The notes: generated by a model from the letters alone, not told the origin. 23,157 bases of DNA from JBFHIZ01 sp041596215 (GCA_041596215.1 JBFHIZ010000033.1:1-23157); one strand, 5' to 3'; counted from the stretch's first letter, positions 14,868 through 23,157 are shown. Made by a program: numbers and translations.

Positions 14868-16727
14868 ATGGTATGGTATAAAAGAATGATGCAAAAAGTT
14901 TCAAAAAAAGCAATTAGTTTTTATCTCATAAGTTCCTTTTTTACAATACTGGCTTTTACAATGGAGTATTCAACTAGTTTGCAAAGGGAGGGATATCTTT
15001 CAAGCTTTGGTTATTATAAAGATCGCTTTATTGAATCCTTTTTTTCTTATCAGTTTGATTATTATCTATTATTGCCATTATTTGTATGCGCATATTTTTT
15101 TGTGGAACAAAATACAAAAAAAACAACAAAGGGAATTCATATACTCAGTATATTTTTTTCCGTGATGTTAGTGCTTAGTAACAGTTTTCGTAAGACCAAT
15201 TCTTGGGATTATTGTTTTTATGATGCAATTTCAATTTTAAAATCGTTAATTGCGGTAATTGGGTATTATTTTGTTTTACGGGCAATTTTGCGATTGATTT
15301 ATAAATATATGGAGCGTTCGATTTTAAAGAGGGAGGGAAAAGAAAATTCTGTTTTCCTTTGTTTATTTCATTCAGAACGGGGAGTCGTAAAAAGTGTTTT
15401 ATTAATTGCGGTAATCATTGTAATGGTATGGCTTCCCATACTTATTCTGTGTTTTCCAGGAGGATCTTGTGTTGATGTAACCTATCAAATTTCACAGGCA
15501 TTAGGAGATTTACCATATTCTACCCAACATTCTATTTTATATACATTATTCTTGAAAGTAGGATTAGCGCTTGGACAGGGAGTGTTTCATTCTTATAATG
15601 TCGGGATGTTTTTTATAATTATGGTGCAGACAAGTATATTTGCACTTGTTCTAGCGTATAGCATTTATCGATTAAACAAAAAAAAGGTTAATAAAGGTGC
15701 ATTATTTTTTGTTTTATGTATTTATTGTTTGACACCTATATATTCTAACTTAGCAACCATGGCGATTAAGGACACGTTGTTTTGTGCCGCAATATTATGG
15801 TTTGTAGTAGAACTTGTGGGAATATTATTAGACACCAAGGTATTTCTGCGAAATAAAATGCGATGTGTTTCCTTTATTATGAGTGCTATTTTTGTAACAA
15901 TACTTAGAAATAATGGGATATATGTAATTTCTATTTCACTTTTTGTACTTATTTTGTTTTTGATAAAAAACAAGGTGGGGATAAAAAATATCATATCGTT
16001 AGGAATCCTACCTTTGGTTGGATTTTTTCTGTTATCTAATGTATTGATTTTTGCAACAGATGCAAGCAAAACAACTTCAAAAGAAATGCTTTCTATTCCA
16101 TTTCAACAGACGGCGAGATATCTGTCCGAATATGAAGGAGAAATAACGGAGGAGGAAGAACAAGCTTTAGAGGGAGTGTTTATAGATGTTTCTTTACTAA
16201 AGGAACAATATAATCCGAATATTTCCGACCCCATTAAGAATTTATATCGAGAGGAAGCAACACAAGAAGAGATAATGGAATATGCCAAGGCGTGGATTTC
16301 AATGGGATTACGTCATCCGGGAATTTACATAGAAGCTTTTTTAAACCATAGTTATGGTTGGTTTGATCCGGGTTCTAATAATTGGATACGATACCAAGGA
16401 AGAATGTCAATCTTTACGACACCAGAATATTTGGGTACACCGGATAAAGCCTTGTATTATGTTTATAATTTTTTAAATCGGCTACCAGTGATTGGTTTGT
16501 TGGAGAATGTGGGGATATTTGTCTGGGGGATGCTTGTTGCATCTTGTTATCTTCTTTATAAAAAGAAAAAAGTATTGTTAATTGCATTTACACCACTTTA
16601 TGTTAGCTTACTTGTGTGTATCGCATCTCCTGCATTTTGGCTACATCCAAGATATGCATTCCCAATTATTTTAAGTATGCCATTTTTATGGATTCATATG
16701 CGAGTTGTAACCGAAGAAACAGAATAG
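14868..16727 (+). CDS. Polytopic membrane protein, DUF6020-like (possible GT-C enzyme)
   Basis: Membrane protein of 619 residues with roughly 12 hydrophobic spans. The stretch FPGGSCVDVTYQ (186-197), then ALGDLPYSTQHSILYTL (201-217) with Asp193 and His211 in a loop after a membrane span, and AIKDTLF further on are features I associate with the DUF6020 family found in glycan loci of Clostridia. A loop Asp in the first outer loop and many spans resemble GT-C glycosyltransferases that use polyprenyl-phosphate sugars; the GT2 gene downstream could make such a donor. That function is inference. The start is weak: an in-frame stop at 14859 limits extension, and the AAGGAG at 14841-14846 is about 21 bases from ATG 14868, too far for normal use. 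ATG 14886 or 14889 are alternatives. Confidence 0.7.
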   Translation: MVWYKRMMQKVSKKAISFYLISSFFTILAFTMEYSTSLQREGYLSSFGYYKDRFIESFFSYQFDYYLLLPLFVCAYFFVEQNTKKTTKGIHILSIFFSVMLVLSNSFRKTNSWDYCFYDAISILKSLIAVIGYYFVLRAILRLIYKYMERSILKREGKENSVFLCLFHSERGVVKSVLLIAVIIVMVWLPILILCFPGGSCVDVTYQISQALGDLPYSTQHSILYTLFLKVGLALGQGVFHSYNVGMFFIIMVQTSIFALVLAYSIYRLNKKKVNKGALFFVLCIYCLTPIYSNLATMAIKDTLFCAAILWFVVELVGILLDTKVFLRNKMRCVSFIMSAIFVTILRNNGIYVISISLFVLILFLIKNKVGIKNIISLGILPLVGFFLLSNVLIFATDASKTTSKEMLSIPFQQTARYLSEYEGEITEEEEQALEGVFIDVSLLKEQYNPNISDPIKNLYREEATQEEIMEYAKAWISMGLRHPGIYIEAFLNHSYGWFDPGSNNWIRYQGRMSIFTTPEYLGTPDKALYYVYNFLNRLPVIGLLENVGIFVWGMLVASCYLLYKKKKVLLIAFTPLYVSLLVCIASPAFWLHPRYAFPIILSMPFLWIHMRVVTEETE

Positions 16728-16763
16728 ATTGGATTAAAAAATAGAATGTAAATGAGGTTTCAG

Positions 16764-17801
16764 ATGAACTTTGGGAAAAAAGAATCATTAACAATTAAAG
16801 GCGTTGCCATATTATTATTGCTTTTTTATCATTTGTTTTCACAAACTTATGTATATGCAAATTTTAATGTGGAATTTTTACTTACTAGAAATCAAGTGCT
16901 ATCGCTTTCTTCGTTTGGAAATATTTGTGTGGCCATATTTTTATTGATTAGTGCCTATGGAATCACGGTTTCACAAACGCAAACAAAAAATATCGCGAAG
17001 CAAAGTCTTCTGCGTGTTCTTGTTTTGATTTTTCATTTTTTTGTAATGTATCTGAGTATTTGGGTTATTTGGTTTTCAAAACTCCACTATACTTGGGTTT
17101 ATGGAGAAGGAAAACAAAGTATCATATTTGCATTAACTGATGCATTTGGACTTGCTGAAATATTTGATACACCGACGATATGTATGACGTGGTGGTATAT
17201 GGAAATTGCGATTATATGTATCGTTTTAGTGCCAGTTTTTCAAGCAATATATCAAAAAATAAGTGTGCTTATGTTGATTCTAATACTCTTGGTGCCCTGT
17301 GTGGTTTCTATGGATATGGATGTTTATAAGTATATTTTTGTAATTGCGTTGGGAGTTTGTGCAGCGAATGGAAACTGGATAAATCGAATCAAAGAAATGA
17401 AAATACATGGAGTAGTGAAATTAGGCTTTGCAATATTACTTATGGTTTTTATGTTTTTCCTTCGAAGCAATGCAATTGTGGATGACTATTACGCATTTTT
17501 TATAGAGGGAATTGTTGCTTTTGTTTGGGTAGTGGGACTTTATCTTATATTTGGAAATATGTTTGTGATTACAAAAATCTTGCAATTTTTAGGAAAGCAT
17601 TCCATGAATATTTTCTTTTTCCATACGTTCCTATATTTAATCTTGTATCGAGACCAAATTTATTCCCTAAAATATGCAGGGTTCATCTATATAGTAGTAC
17701 TTGGAATTAGTTTATTATATTCCATTTGCATTGAATTTATAAAGAAAAAAGCAGGTTTTTATTTATTAGTAAAGAAAATTAAGGGGGACAGCAATGGATA
17801 A
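16764..17801 (+). CDS. Acyltransferase family 3 membrane O-acyltransferase (second copy)
   Basis: Integral membrane protein of 345 residues with about ten hydrophobic spans, paralogous to the 3301-4374 gene. ATG 16764 is preferred to ATG 16752 because TGAGG precedes it by six bases and the result, MNFGKKESLTIKGVAIL, aligns with its paralogue. His23 in FYHLF, a TWWYMEIAI segment and FLGKHSMNIFFFHT match the same positions in the first copy. It likely adds an acyl group to a second position or a second sugar of the surface glycan. The last 8 bases overlap the GT2 gene, implying coupled translation. Confidence 0.85.
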   Translation: MNFGKKESLTIKGVAILLLLFYHLFSQTYVYANFNVEFLLTRNQVLSLSSFGNICVAIFLLISAYGITVSQTQTKNIAKQSLLRVLVLIFHFFVMYLSIWVIWFSKLHYTWVYGEGKQSIIFALTDAFGLAEIFDTPTICMTWWYMEIAIICIVLVPVFQAIYQKISVLMLILILLVPCVVSMDMDVYKYIFVIALGVCAANGNWINRIKEMKIHGVVKLGFAILLMVFMFFLRSNAIVDDYYAFFIEGIVAFVWVVGLYLIFGNMFVITKILQFLGKHSMNIFFFHTFLYLILYRDQIYSLKYAGFIYIVVLGISLLYSICIEFIKKKAGFYLLVKKIKGDSNG

Positions 17802-18729
17802 AATAGCACTACTCATTCCATGTTATAATGAAGAACTTACAATTGAAAAGGTACTTTCTGATGCCAAAAAATATATTCCAGAAGCGGTGGTATATGTTTA
17901 TGATAATAATTCGACGGATCGAACAGCAATGCTAGCAGAAAAGGCAGGAGCCATTGTTCGAAAGGAGTATCAGCAGGGAAAGGGAAATGTTATTCGTAGA
18001 ATGTTTCGAGAGATTGATGCAGAATGTTATCTAATGATTGATGGGGACGACACCTATCCGTTGGAATATGCAAGAGAAATGGCTAGTAAGGTACTAGAAA
18101 AAAATGTAGATATGGTCATTGGGGATCGTTTATCTTCCACATATTTTCAAGAGAATAAAAGACCTTTTCATAATTTTGGAAATTCGCTTGTTCGGTTTGC
18201 AATCAATCATTTGTTTCAAAATAAAATTAAAGATATTATGACTGGATATCGCGCATTTTCTTATGGATTTGTAAAAACGTTTCCGGTGCTATCAAAAGGA
18301 TTTGAAATTGAAACAGAAATGACAATTCATACCGTGTTTAATAATATGCAAATTGAAAATGTAATTGTTGAATATCGGGATCGCCCAGAAGGAAGTGAGT
18401 CCAAATTAAATACGGTGGGAGATGGTGTAAAGGTATTATCTACGATCGTAAAACTATGTAAAAATTATAAACCGTTCGCATTTTTTAACGCTATCGCTAT
18501 TGTATTAACGGTAATTGCAATTATTCTTTTGATTCCTATTATTATAACTTATGTACAAACGGGATTAGTTCCGAGATTTCCAACATTATTTGCTTGTTGT
18601 TTTATAGAACTTGCAGCGATTCAAGCTTTCTTTTCGGGTCTTATTTTGTCAAATATGACAATGAAAAATAGACGAGATTTTGAATGGAATCTTATGCAGG
18701 TAGCACAAACGAAGAAAAGTTTGAAATAG
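17794..18729 (+). CDS. GT2 glycosyltransferase, polyprenyl-phosphate sugar synthase-like
   Basis: Protein of 311 residues. The N-terminal GT-A domain has ALLIPCYNEE (5-14), DNNSTDRT (37-44), a QGKGNVIRRMF segment and the metal-binding DGDD (83-86), then DIMTGYRAFS near 147-156. Two hydrophobic segments follow (about 238-264 and 272-298), as in GtrB/DPM1-type enzymes that load a sugar from a nucleotide onto a polyprenyl phosphate. AAGGGGGA lies just before the ATG inside the upstream acyltransferase gene. It sits between two large polytopic proteins, which suits a donor-making role for GT-C-type transferases; the sugar is unknown. Confidence 0.85.
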   Translation: MDKIALLIPCYNEELTIEKVLSDAKKYIPEAVVYVYDNNSTDRTAMLAEKAGAIVRKEYQQGKGNVIRRMFREIDAECYLMIDGDDTYPLEYAREMASKVLEKNVDMVIGDRLSSTYFQENKRPFHNFGNSLVRFAINHLFQNKIKDIMTGYRAFSYGFVKTFPVLSKGFEIETEMTIHTVFNNMQIENVIVEYRDRPEGSESKLNTVGDGVKVLSTIVKLCKNYKPFAFFNAIAIVLTVIAIILLIPIIITYVQTGLVPRFPTLFACCFIELAAIQAFFSGLILSNMTMKNRRDFEWNLMQVAQTKKSLK

Positions 18730-18739
18730 GAGAAGAATA

Positions 18740-20221
18740 ATGCAAACAAGATTTAAAATTTGGAGAACATTATGGAAAAAAGAGTTGCCAATCAAAGGAA
18801 TTGCAGTGGTTTTCACACTTCTGTTTATTCTTAGTTTACTTCCGATTTTTCGCATTGCATTTTATGCACATCCGTTTGCGGATGACTATACCTATGGGTT
18901 AGAAGCACATGAAACTTATGAATCCACAGACTCAATCCTTCAAACGTTGGTTGTTGCAGGAAAAACTGCAATAAACACCTATAATACATGGCAAGGAACG
19001 TTTTCATCTGTATTTTTTATGGCATTAAATCCGGCTACATTCGAATCAAATATATATTGGATTACACCATTCCTTATTTTGGGAATGCTTGGTATGGGTG
19101 TATTTTTCTTTTTGAGAATATTATTGACGGAAGTATTTTCTTTTGACAAGTGGTCTTCCTATGTCTTTTTTATAGTGGTTATGACGGGGATAATTCAAAA
19201 TTTCTATTGGCCCGCACAAGGGATTTATTGGTACAATAGTTCTATTCATTATACGTTTATGTTTGGGTGCATGCTTCTCATGCTTGCGTTACAAATGCAT
19301 AGCTATTATATCAATCGAACATCAAGATTTATAATAACAATGATTTTATCCTCTATTTTTGCAATACTATGTGGAGGAGGAAATTTCCCAACAAGTATGG
19401 TTGGGCTTTTATTGAATTTATGTGTTTTTCTTTTTGGATTATATACCAAAAAAAGAAGGGTTTGGTTTACCTCGATTCCAATTGTTATCAATGCAGTGGC
19501 ATTTTTTATAAATATATTGGCACCAGGAAATACAGTAAGAAAAGCATATTTTGTACAGATGGGACCAATTGCCGCAGTGAAAGCCGCTTTGCAATATATG
19601 TTTGTGGCACAATATGAATGGTTTACAATTACGATATTACTTTTAACAGTGCTTGCAATTCCTATCTGCTGGAAAATGATTGAAAAAACAGAGTTTCAAT
19701 TTCCATTACCAGGGATTGTGTTTTTACTAAGTTTTTTATGTTGTGCAGCAATGGCAACCCCAAGTTTTTATGCAACAAGCGAAGAACCATTAGCAAGAGT
19801 TGTTAATGTAATACGAATAGCATATCATTTGCTTTTGTTTATTAACATATTTTATTTGCTTGGTTGGTTTCAAAAAAGGAAAAAATTAAATGTCAATCCC
19901 AAAATTTCATTTGGATTGTTATTTTTAATAGGCATACTCGGTGTATTTAATTATCATACAACAGAAATTCCTCAAAGAGAATATATTACATATGGGGCAT
20001 ACTGTAGTTATATAACGGGTGAAGCACAGACTTTTCATCAGGAATATTTAGAAAGAGAAGAATTATTAAATTCCGATCAAACGGTGGTCACGCTAAAATC
20101 TTTTAGTGTAAAACCATTTCCTTTTTGGACATATGATATTTCAGAGGATCCATCTGATTGGAAAAATCAAGCGGTTGCAGCATGGTATAAAAAAGAAATC
20201 GTAGTAATGGTACAAGAATAA
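18740..20221 (+). CDS. Polytopic membrane protein, DUF6056-like (possible GT-C enzyme)
   Basis: Membrane protein of 493 residues with about ten to twelve hydrophobic spans. After the first span comes HPFADDYTYG (44-53), with Asp48 and Asp49 in the first outer loop, and NTWQGTFSS (82-90), which I associate with the DUF6056 family. An acidic pair in the first outer loop is typical of GT-C glycosyltransferases, and the upstream GT2 enzyme may supply its lipid-linked donor. This role is inferred from context. AGGAGAAGA precedes the ATG. The gene follows GT2 by 10 bases and is followed 23 bases later by pseF, so it appears to be in the same operon. Confidence 0.7.
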   Translation: MQTRFKIWRTLWKKELPIKGIAVVFTLLFILSLLPIFRIAFYAHPFADDYTYGLEAHETYESTDSILQTLVVAGKTAINTYNTWQGTFSSVFFMALNPATFESNIYWITPFLILGMLGMGVFFFLRILLTEVFSFDKWSSYVFFIVVMTGIIQNFYWPAQGIYWYNSSIHYTFMFGCMLLMLALQMHSYYINRTSRFIITMILSSIFAILCGGGNFPTSMVGLLLNLCVFLFGLYTKKRRVWFTSIPIVINAVAFFINILAPGNTVRKAYFVQMGPIAAVKAALQYMFVAQYEWFTITILLLTVLAIPICWKMIEKTEFQFPLPGIVFLLSFLCCAAMATPSFYATSEEPLARVVNVIRIAYHLLLFINIFYLLGWFQKRKKLNVNPKISFGLLFLIGILGVFNYHTTEIPQREYITYGAYCSYITGEAQTFHQEYLEREELLNSDQTVVTLKSFSVKPFPFWTYDISEDPSDWKNQAVAAWYKKEIVVMVQE

Positions 20222-20244
20222 AATCTCAGCAGAAGGGGATGCTC

Positions 20245-20931
20245 ATGAAAGCGTTAGCAATAATTACAGCAAGAGGTGGAAGCAAAAGAATTCCACGAAA
20301 AAATATAAAGGAATTTTTAGGAAAGCCAATCATTGAATATTCGATAATGGCAGCATTAGAAGCAAAAGTTTTTGATGAGGTGATGGTATCTACCGATGAT
20401 TTGGAAATTGCAGAAATTGCAAAAAAGGCAGGCGCGGCGGTACCTTTTTTCCGTAGCAAGGAAAATGCAAATGATTTTGCAACGACTGCAGATGTAATAA
20501 GGGAAGTAATTTTAAATTATGAAAAACAGGGGAATGAGTTTTCTCATATATGTTGTATATATCCAACAGCACCATTTGTGACACCACATAGATTGAAAGA
20601 AGCAATGGATCTTCTGATTGAAAAAAATGCGGATAGTGTGATTCCAGTAGTGGCATTTTCTTATCCAATTCAAAGAGCGTTTTTTGTAAAAAATGAAAAG
20701 CTAGAAATGAAATGGTCGGAGTTTATGCAAACAAGATCACAGGATTTGGAAATAACATATCATGATAGTGGGCAGTTTTATTGTTTAGAAAAAAAACAAT
20801 TTTTAAAAGAGAATAAACTGTTTATGAAGAATACTAGGCCCATCTTTTTGTCGGAACTAGAAGTACAAGATATTGACACCATAGAAGATTGGAAGTTAGC
20901 TGAGCAAAAATATAAGTTTTTGCATTTCTAA
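20245..20931 (+). CDS. pseF: CMP-pseudaminic acid synthetase (PseF)
   Basis: Acylneuraminate cytidylyltransferase family, 228 residues, the normal length. It activates the nonulosonate with CTP, the last step before transfer. The ARGGSKRIPRKN nucleotide-binding motif is at 9-20, VSTDD in the next strand, a CCIYPTAPF segment after that, and HDSGQFYCLEKK late in the protein, the site where PseF enzymes read D-(A/S)-GQFY. ATG 20245 is favoured over ATG 20239 because AGAAGGGG ends six bases before it and the family begins at this Met. CMP-legionaminate or CMP-Neu5Ac synthetases are related alternatives, but the GQFY form and the pseC and pseG neighbours favour pseudaminic acid. Confidence 0.85.
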   Translation: MKALAIITARGGSKRIPRKNIKEFLGKPIIEYSIMAALEAKVFDEVMVSTDDLEIAEIAKKAGAAVPFFRSKENANDFATTADVIREVILNYEKQGNEFSHICCIYPTAPFVTPHRLKEAMDLLIEKNADSVIPVVAFSYPIQRAFFVKNEKLEMKWSEFMQTRSQDLEITYHDSGQFYCLEKKQFLKENKLFMKNTRPIFLSELEVQDIDTIEDWKLAEQKYKFLHF

Positions 20932-20949
20932 TGGAAAGAGGTAAAGAAT

Positions 20950-22620
20950 ATGGGTATGAATGAACAGAAAAGAAAGACGAGTAAATTTTATATTGGTGAA
21001 CGAGAGATTGGAAATGGAGAACCAACTTATATTATTGCGGAAATGTCTGCAAATCATGCAGGAAGTATAGAACGTGCAAAAGAGATTATTCATGCAGCAA
21101 AAGAAGCAGGTGCAGATTGTGTTAAAATTCAAACCTATACTCCGGATACGTTGACTATATTGTGTAATAATTCTTATTTTCAAGTAAAAAATGGAACTTG
21201 GAAGGGAGAAAATTTATACTCTCTTTATGGAAAAGCATCCACTCCGTGGGAATGGCATAAGGAACTTTTTTTAGAAGCGAAAAAAGTGGGAATTGATTTC
21301 TTTTCGACGCCATTTGATAAAACATCCGTTGATTTTTTAGAAGAATGTGGCGCAACATTTTATAAAATTGCATCGTTTGAAATGGTTGATTTGCCATTAC
21401 TTCAATATGTGGCAAAAAAAGGGAAACCGATGATTGTTTCGACGGGGATGGGTACGCTAGAAGAAATACAAGAAGCCATTCACACAATTTATGAAACAGG
21501 AAATAAACAACTTGCAATTTTAAAATGTCAAAGTGCATATCCAGCAACACCAGAAGACATGAATTTAGCCACAATTACAGATATGAAGAATCGGTTTGAT
21601 ATACCAATTGGTTTGTCGGATCACTCGATGGGCTCAAAAGGAGCGCAGGTAGCGGTAGCCCTTGGAGCAGATATTATTGAAAAACATTTTTGTATTAGTA
21701 GAGATATCGAAAATCCGGATGCTTCTTTTTCAATGACAAAAGGTGAATTTGCAAAAATGGTTAGAGAAATCAGAGATGTTGAGTCTATGATAGGAAAAGC
21801 AAGATACGGTGTTACAAAAGAAGAAGAAGCAAGTGTCGTCTTTAGACGTTCTCTTTTTGTCATAAAGGACATGGAAAAAGGAGAAGTGTTTTCGGAAGAG
21901 AATTTACGAAGCATTCGACCTGGATATGGAATGAAACCAAAGTATTATGAAGATATGATAGGATTACATGCTTCACATGCGATAAAAAGAGGCAATCCAC
22001 TTCAGTTTTCAGATCTTAATAAAAACAGCATTTTGTTTTTGACAAATAACGAAAACACGAATTCTTTATATCAATGGTTATGTCAGAAAGAAAAAGAAGT
22101 AATTCGCTTTCAAAACAAGCTTACGTTAGATATAGTAAAACAATTAGCTCCACAATTTATCATAAGTTTTAATTATAGTCATTTCATAAAAAAAGAAGTC
22201 ATTGACTATATGGGAGGGAAGATAATTAATTTGCATATTTCCTATTTACCATATAATAGAGGAAGTGCACCAAATTTCTTTTCGTTTTATGAGAATACGA
22301 AAAAAGGCGTAACAATCCATCGCTTAGATGAAGGTTTGGATACGGGAGATATTCTTTGTCAAAAAGAATTATTTTTTGATGAAAAAAAAGAAACATTTTC
22401 ATCCTCTTATGAAATACTTATTGATGAAATAAAGAAATTATTTAAAGAAAATTGGGAAGCAATAAAAACAGAAAAAATCATAGGAAAACCGCAAGTAGGT
22501 GAGGCAACATGCCATAAACAAAAAGAACTGAAAAAGATACAAGAAAATACATCTTTTTCATGGAATGAAGTGATTGCAGAGGTAAAGAAAAAAATAAATG
22601 ATACAATAAATGGAGAATAA
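20950..22620 (+). CDS. pseI: Pseudaminic acid synthase fused to a formyltransferase domain
   Basis: A fusion of 556 residues where stand-alone NeuB/PseI proteins have about 340-350. Residues 10-290 are the NeuB TIM barrel, with EMSANHAGS (31-39), KIQTY (59-63), STPFD (119-123), GLSDHS (His225) and EKHF (His246), the metal-binding histidines. Residues about 295-355 are the SAF/antifreeze-like domain (GEVFSEENLRSIRPGYG). Residues 360-556 are a formyltransferase fold: NLH at 427-429, RGSAPN at 437-442 and GVTIHRLDEGLDTGDIL at 453-469, giving the Asn427/His429/Asp464 triad of N10-formyl-THF enzymes such as Fmt and ArnA. PseI condenses the hexose with phosphoenolpyruvate; the fused part may put formyl on an amino group of the same sugar. 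Frame is continuous, so this is a true fusion. AAGAGG precedes the ATG. Confidence 0.88.
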   Translation: MGMNEQKRKTSKFYIGEREIGNGEPTYIIAEMSANHAGSIERAKEIIHAAKEAGADCVKIQTYTPDTLTILCNNSYFQVKNGTWKGENLYSLYGKASTPWEWHKELFLEAKKVGIDFFSTPFDKTSVDFLEECGATFYKIASFEMVDLPLLQYVAKKGKPMIVSTGMGTLEEIQEAIHTIYETGNKQLAILKCQSAYPATPEDMNLATITDMKNRFDIPIGLSDHSMGSKGAQVAVALGADIIEKHFCISRDIENPDASFSMTKGEFAKMVREIRDVESMIGKARYGVTKEEEASVVFRRSLFVIKDMEKGEVFSEENLRSIRPGYGMKPKYYEDMIGLHASHAIKRGNPLQFSDLNKNSILFLTNNENTNSLYQWLCQKEKEVIRFQNKLTLDIVKQLAPQFIISFNYSHFIKKEVIDYMGGKIINLHISYLPYNRGSAPNFFSFYENTKKGVTIHRLDEGLDTGDILCQKELFFDEKKETFSSSYEILIDEIKKLFKENWEAIKTEKIIGKPQVGEATCHKQKELKKIQENTSFSWNEVIAEVKKKINDTINGE

Positions 22621-22621
22621 T

Positions 22622-23157
22622 ATGATATTAATTCGAGCAGATGCAAATAGAGAAATTGGAACAGGACACCTTATGCGTTGCTTATCAATCGCTGAACAAC
22701 TAAATAAAGAGGAGATAGTTTTCTTAGTAGCGGACGAATATGGGAAAGAAATCGTAGAAAAAAGAGGATTTGCATCCTTAGTTCTTTATACGGATTATAA
22801 AGATATGGAGAACGAAATATCGATGATTGCACAACTAACTTGTCAGCTTCCGGTAGAGATGATTTTAATTGATTCCTATTATATAACAAGGAATTATATT
22901 TCTGAAGTTTCAGAACTGACATCGGTAACGATTATTGAAGATGTGTTATCAGAAGTATATCCTGCAAATAATATTCTGAATTACAATATATACGCGAAGG
23001 AAGATGCTTATCGAAAAAAATATGAGGAAGAAGAAATCGATAGAAAACCAAGATTTTTGTTAGGAGCAAAATATGCACCGTTAAGGGAACAGTTTTTAAA
23101 TGTAAATTATCAAATAAAAGATAAAGTGTCTTCGATATTAATTACCAATGGAGGGGC
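22622..23157 (+). CDS. pseG: UDP-2,4-diacetamido-2,4,6-trideoxy-altropyranose hydrolase (PseG, 3' partial)
   Basis: The frame starts at ATG 22622, one base after the pseI stop, and runs off the right edge without a stop, giving 178 residues of a protein usually about 270-350 long. IRADANREIGTGHLMRCLS at 4-22 contains the G-x-GH-x-MRC motif with His16 in the place of the PseG catalytic His. IDSYY near 87-91 and LGAKYAPLREQF near 147-158 also match the family. PseG removes UDP before the PseI step, so adjacent pseI is expected. GGAGAATAAT provides the ribosome site. Whether the protein carries a C-terminal acetyltransferase (PseH) domain, as some PseG proteins do, cannot be seen here. Confidence 0.87.
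   Translation, partial: MILIRADANREIGTGHLMRCLSIAEQLNKEEIVFLVADEYGKEIVEKRGFASLVLYTDYKDMENEISMIAQLTCQLPVEMILIDSYYITRNYISEVSELTSVTIIEDVLSEVYPANNILNYNIYAKEDAYRKKYEEEEIDRKPRFLLGAKYAPLREQFLNVNYQIKDKVSSILITNGG

Noticed and set aside
21155..21574. Minus-strand open frame of 139 codons inside pseI
   Set aside because: Long only because the opposite strand is a conserved NeuB coding region; no family features are visible.
20245..23157. Legionaminic or sialic acid pathway instead of pseudaminic acid
   Set aside because: A PseC-type aminotransferase, a PseG-type hydrolase with G-x-GH-x-MRC and the GQFY form of the cytidylyltransferase fit pseudaminic acid better, although the final acyl groups remain unknown.

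Overview
The window is an AT-rich, densely packed stretch of about 23 kb. Strong AGGAG-type ribosome binding sites, A/T-biased codons, a lipobox signal peptide and an LTA-synthase-like enzyme point to a low-GC Gram-positive bacterium. The combination of families suggests Clostridia, probably Lachnospiraceae; that placement is inference. Both ends cut through genes: a hydrolase is open at the left edge and pseG is open at the right edge.

Region 1 (1-4374, plus strand) holds three surface-polymer genes: a two-domain SGNH hydrolase/GDPD-like protein, an LTA-synthase-like phosphoglycerol transferase and a membrane O-acyltransferase. A strong terminator for this run (4447-4480) lies inside the 3' coding part of the next, convergent gene. 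Region 2 (4343-5536, minus strand) is pseC, the aminotransferase of pseudaminic acid synthesis, with a good promoter of its own.

Region 3 (5537-5968) is the only long non-coding stretch. It holds a consensus plus-strand promoter, a 14-bp palindrome at about +13 to +26, a perfect intrinsic terminator, and two copies of a hairpin-forming repeat spaced 42 bp apart. Region 4 (5969-13359) is a purine scavenging operon: an aminohydrolase, a BMP-type nucleoside-binding lipoprotein, a double-domain ABC ATPase, two permeases and guanine deaminase. Together they would import nucleosides or bases and deaminate them.

Region 5 (13360-13611) carries a decayed transposase fragment bounded by 12-bp inverted repeats, then a TTGACA/TAAAAT promoter. 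Region 6 (13612-23157) returns to surface glycans. It holds a putative sialyltransferase-like glycosyltransferase, then after a terminator and a new promoter two multi-membrane-span GT-C-like proteins, a second O-acyltransferase and a GT2 enzyme that resembles polyprenyl-phosphate sugar synthases. These are followed by pseF, pseI fused to a formyltransferase domain, and pseG. PseB and PseH are not in the window.

Read together, regions 1, 2 and 6 look like one locus making a surface glycan that contains a pseudaminic-acid-type nonulosonate, possibly N-formylated, and decorated with phosphoglycerol and acyl groups. A self-contained purine operon lies in the middle. The most unusual gene is the pseI-formyltransferase fusion.
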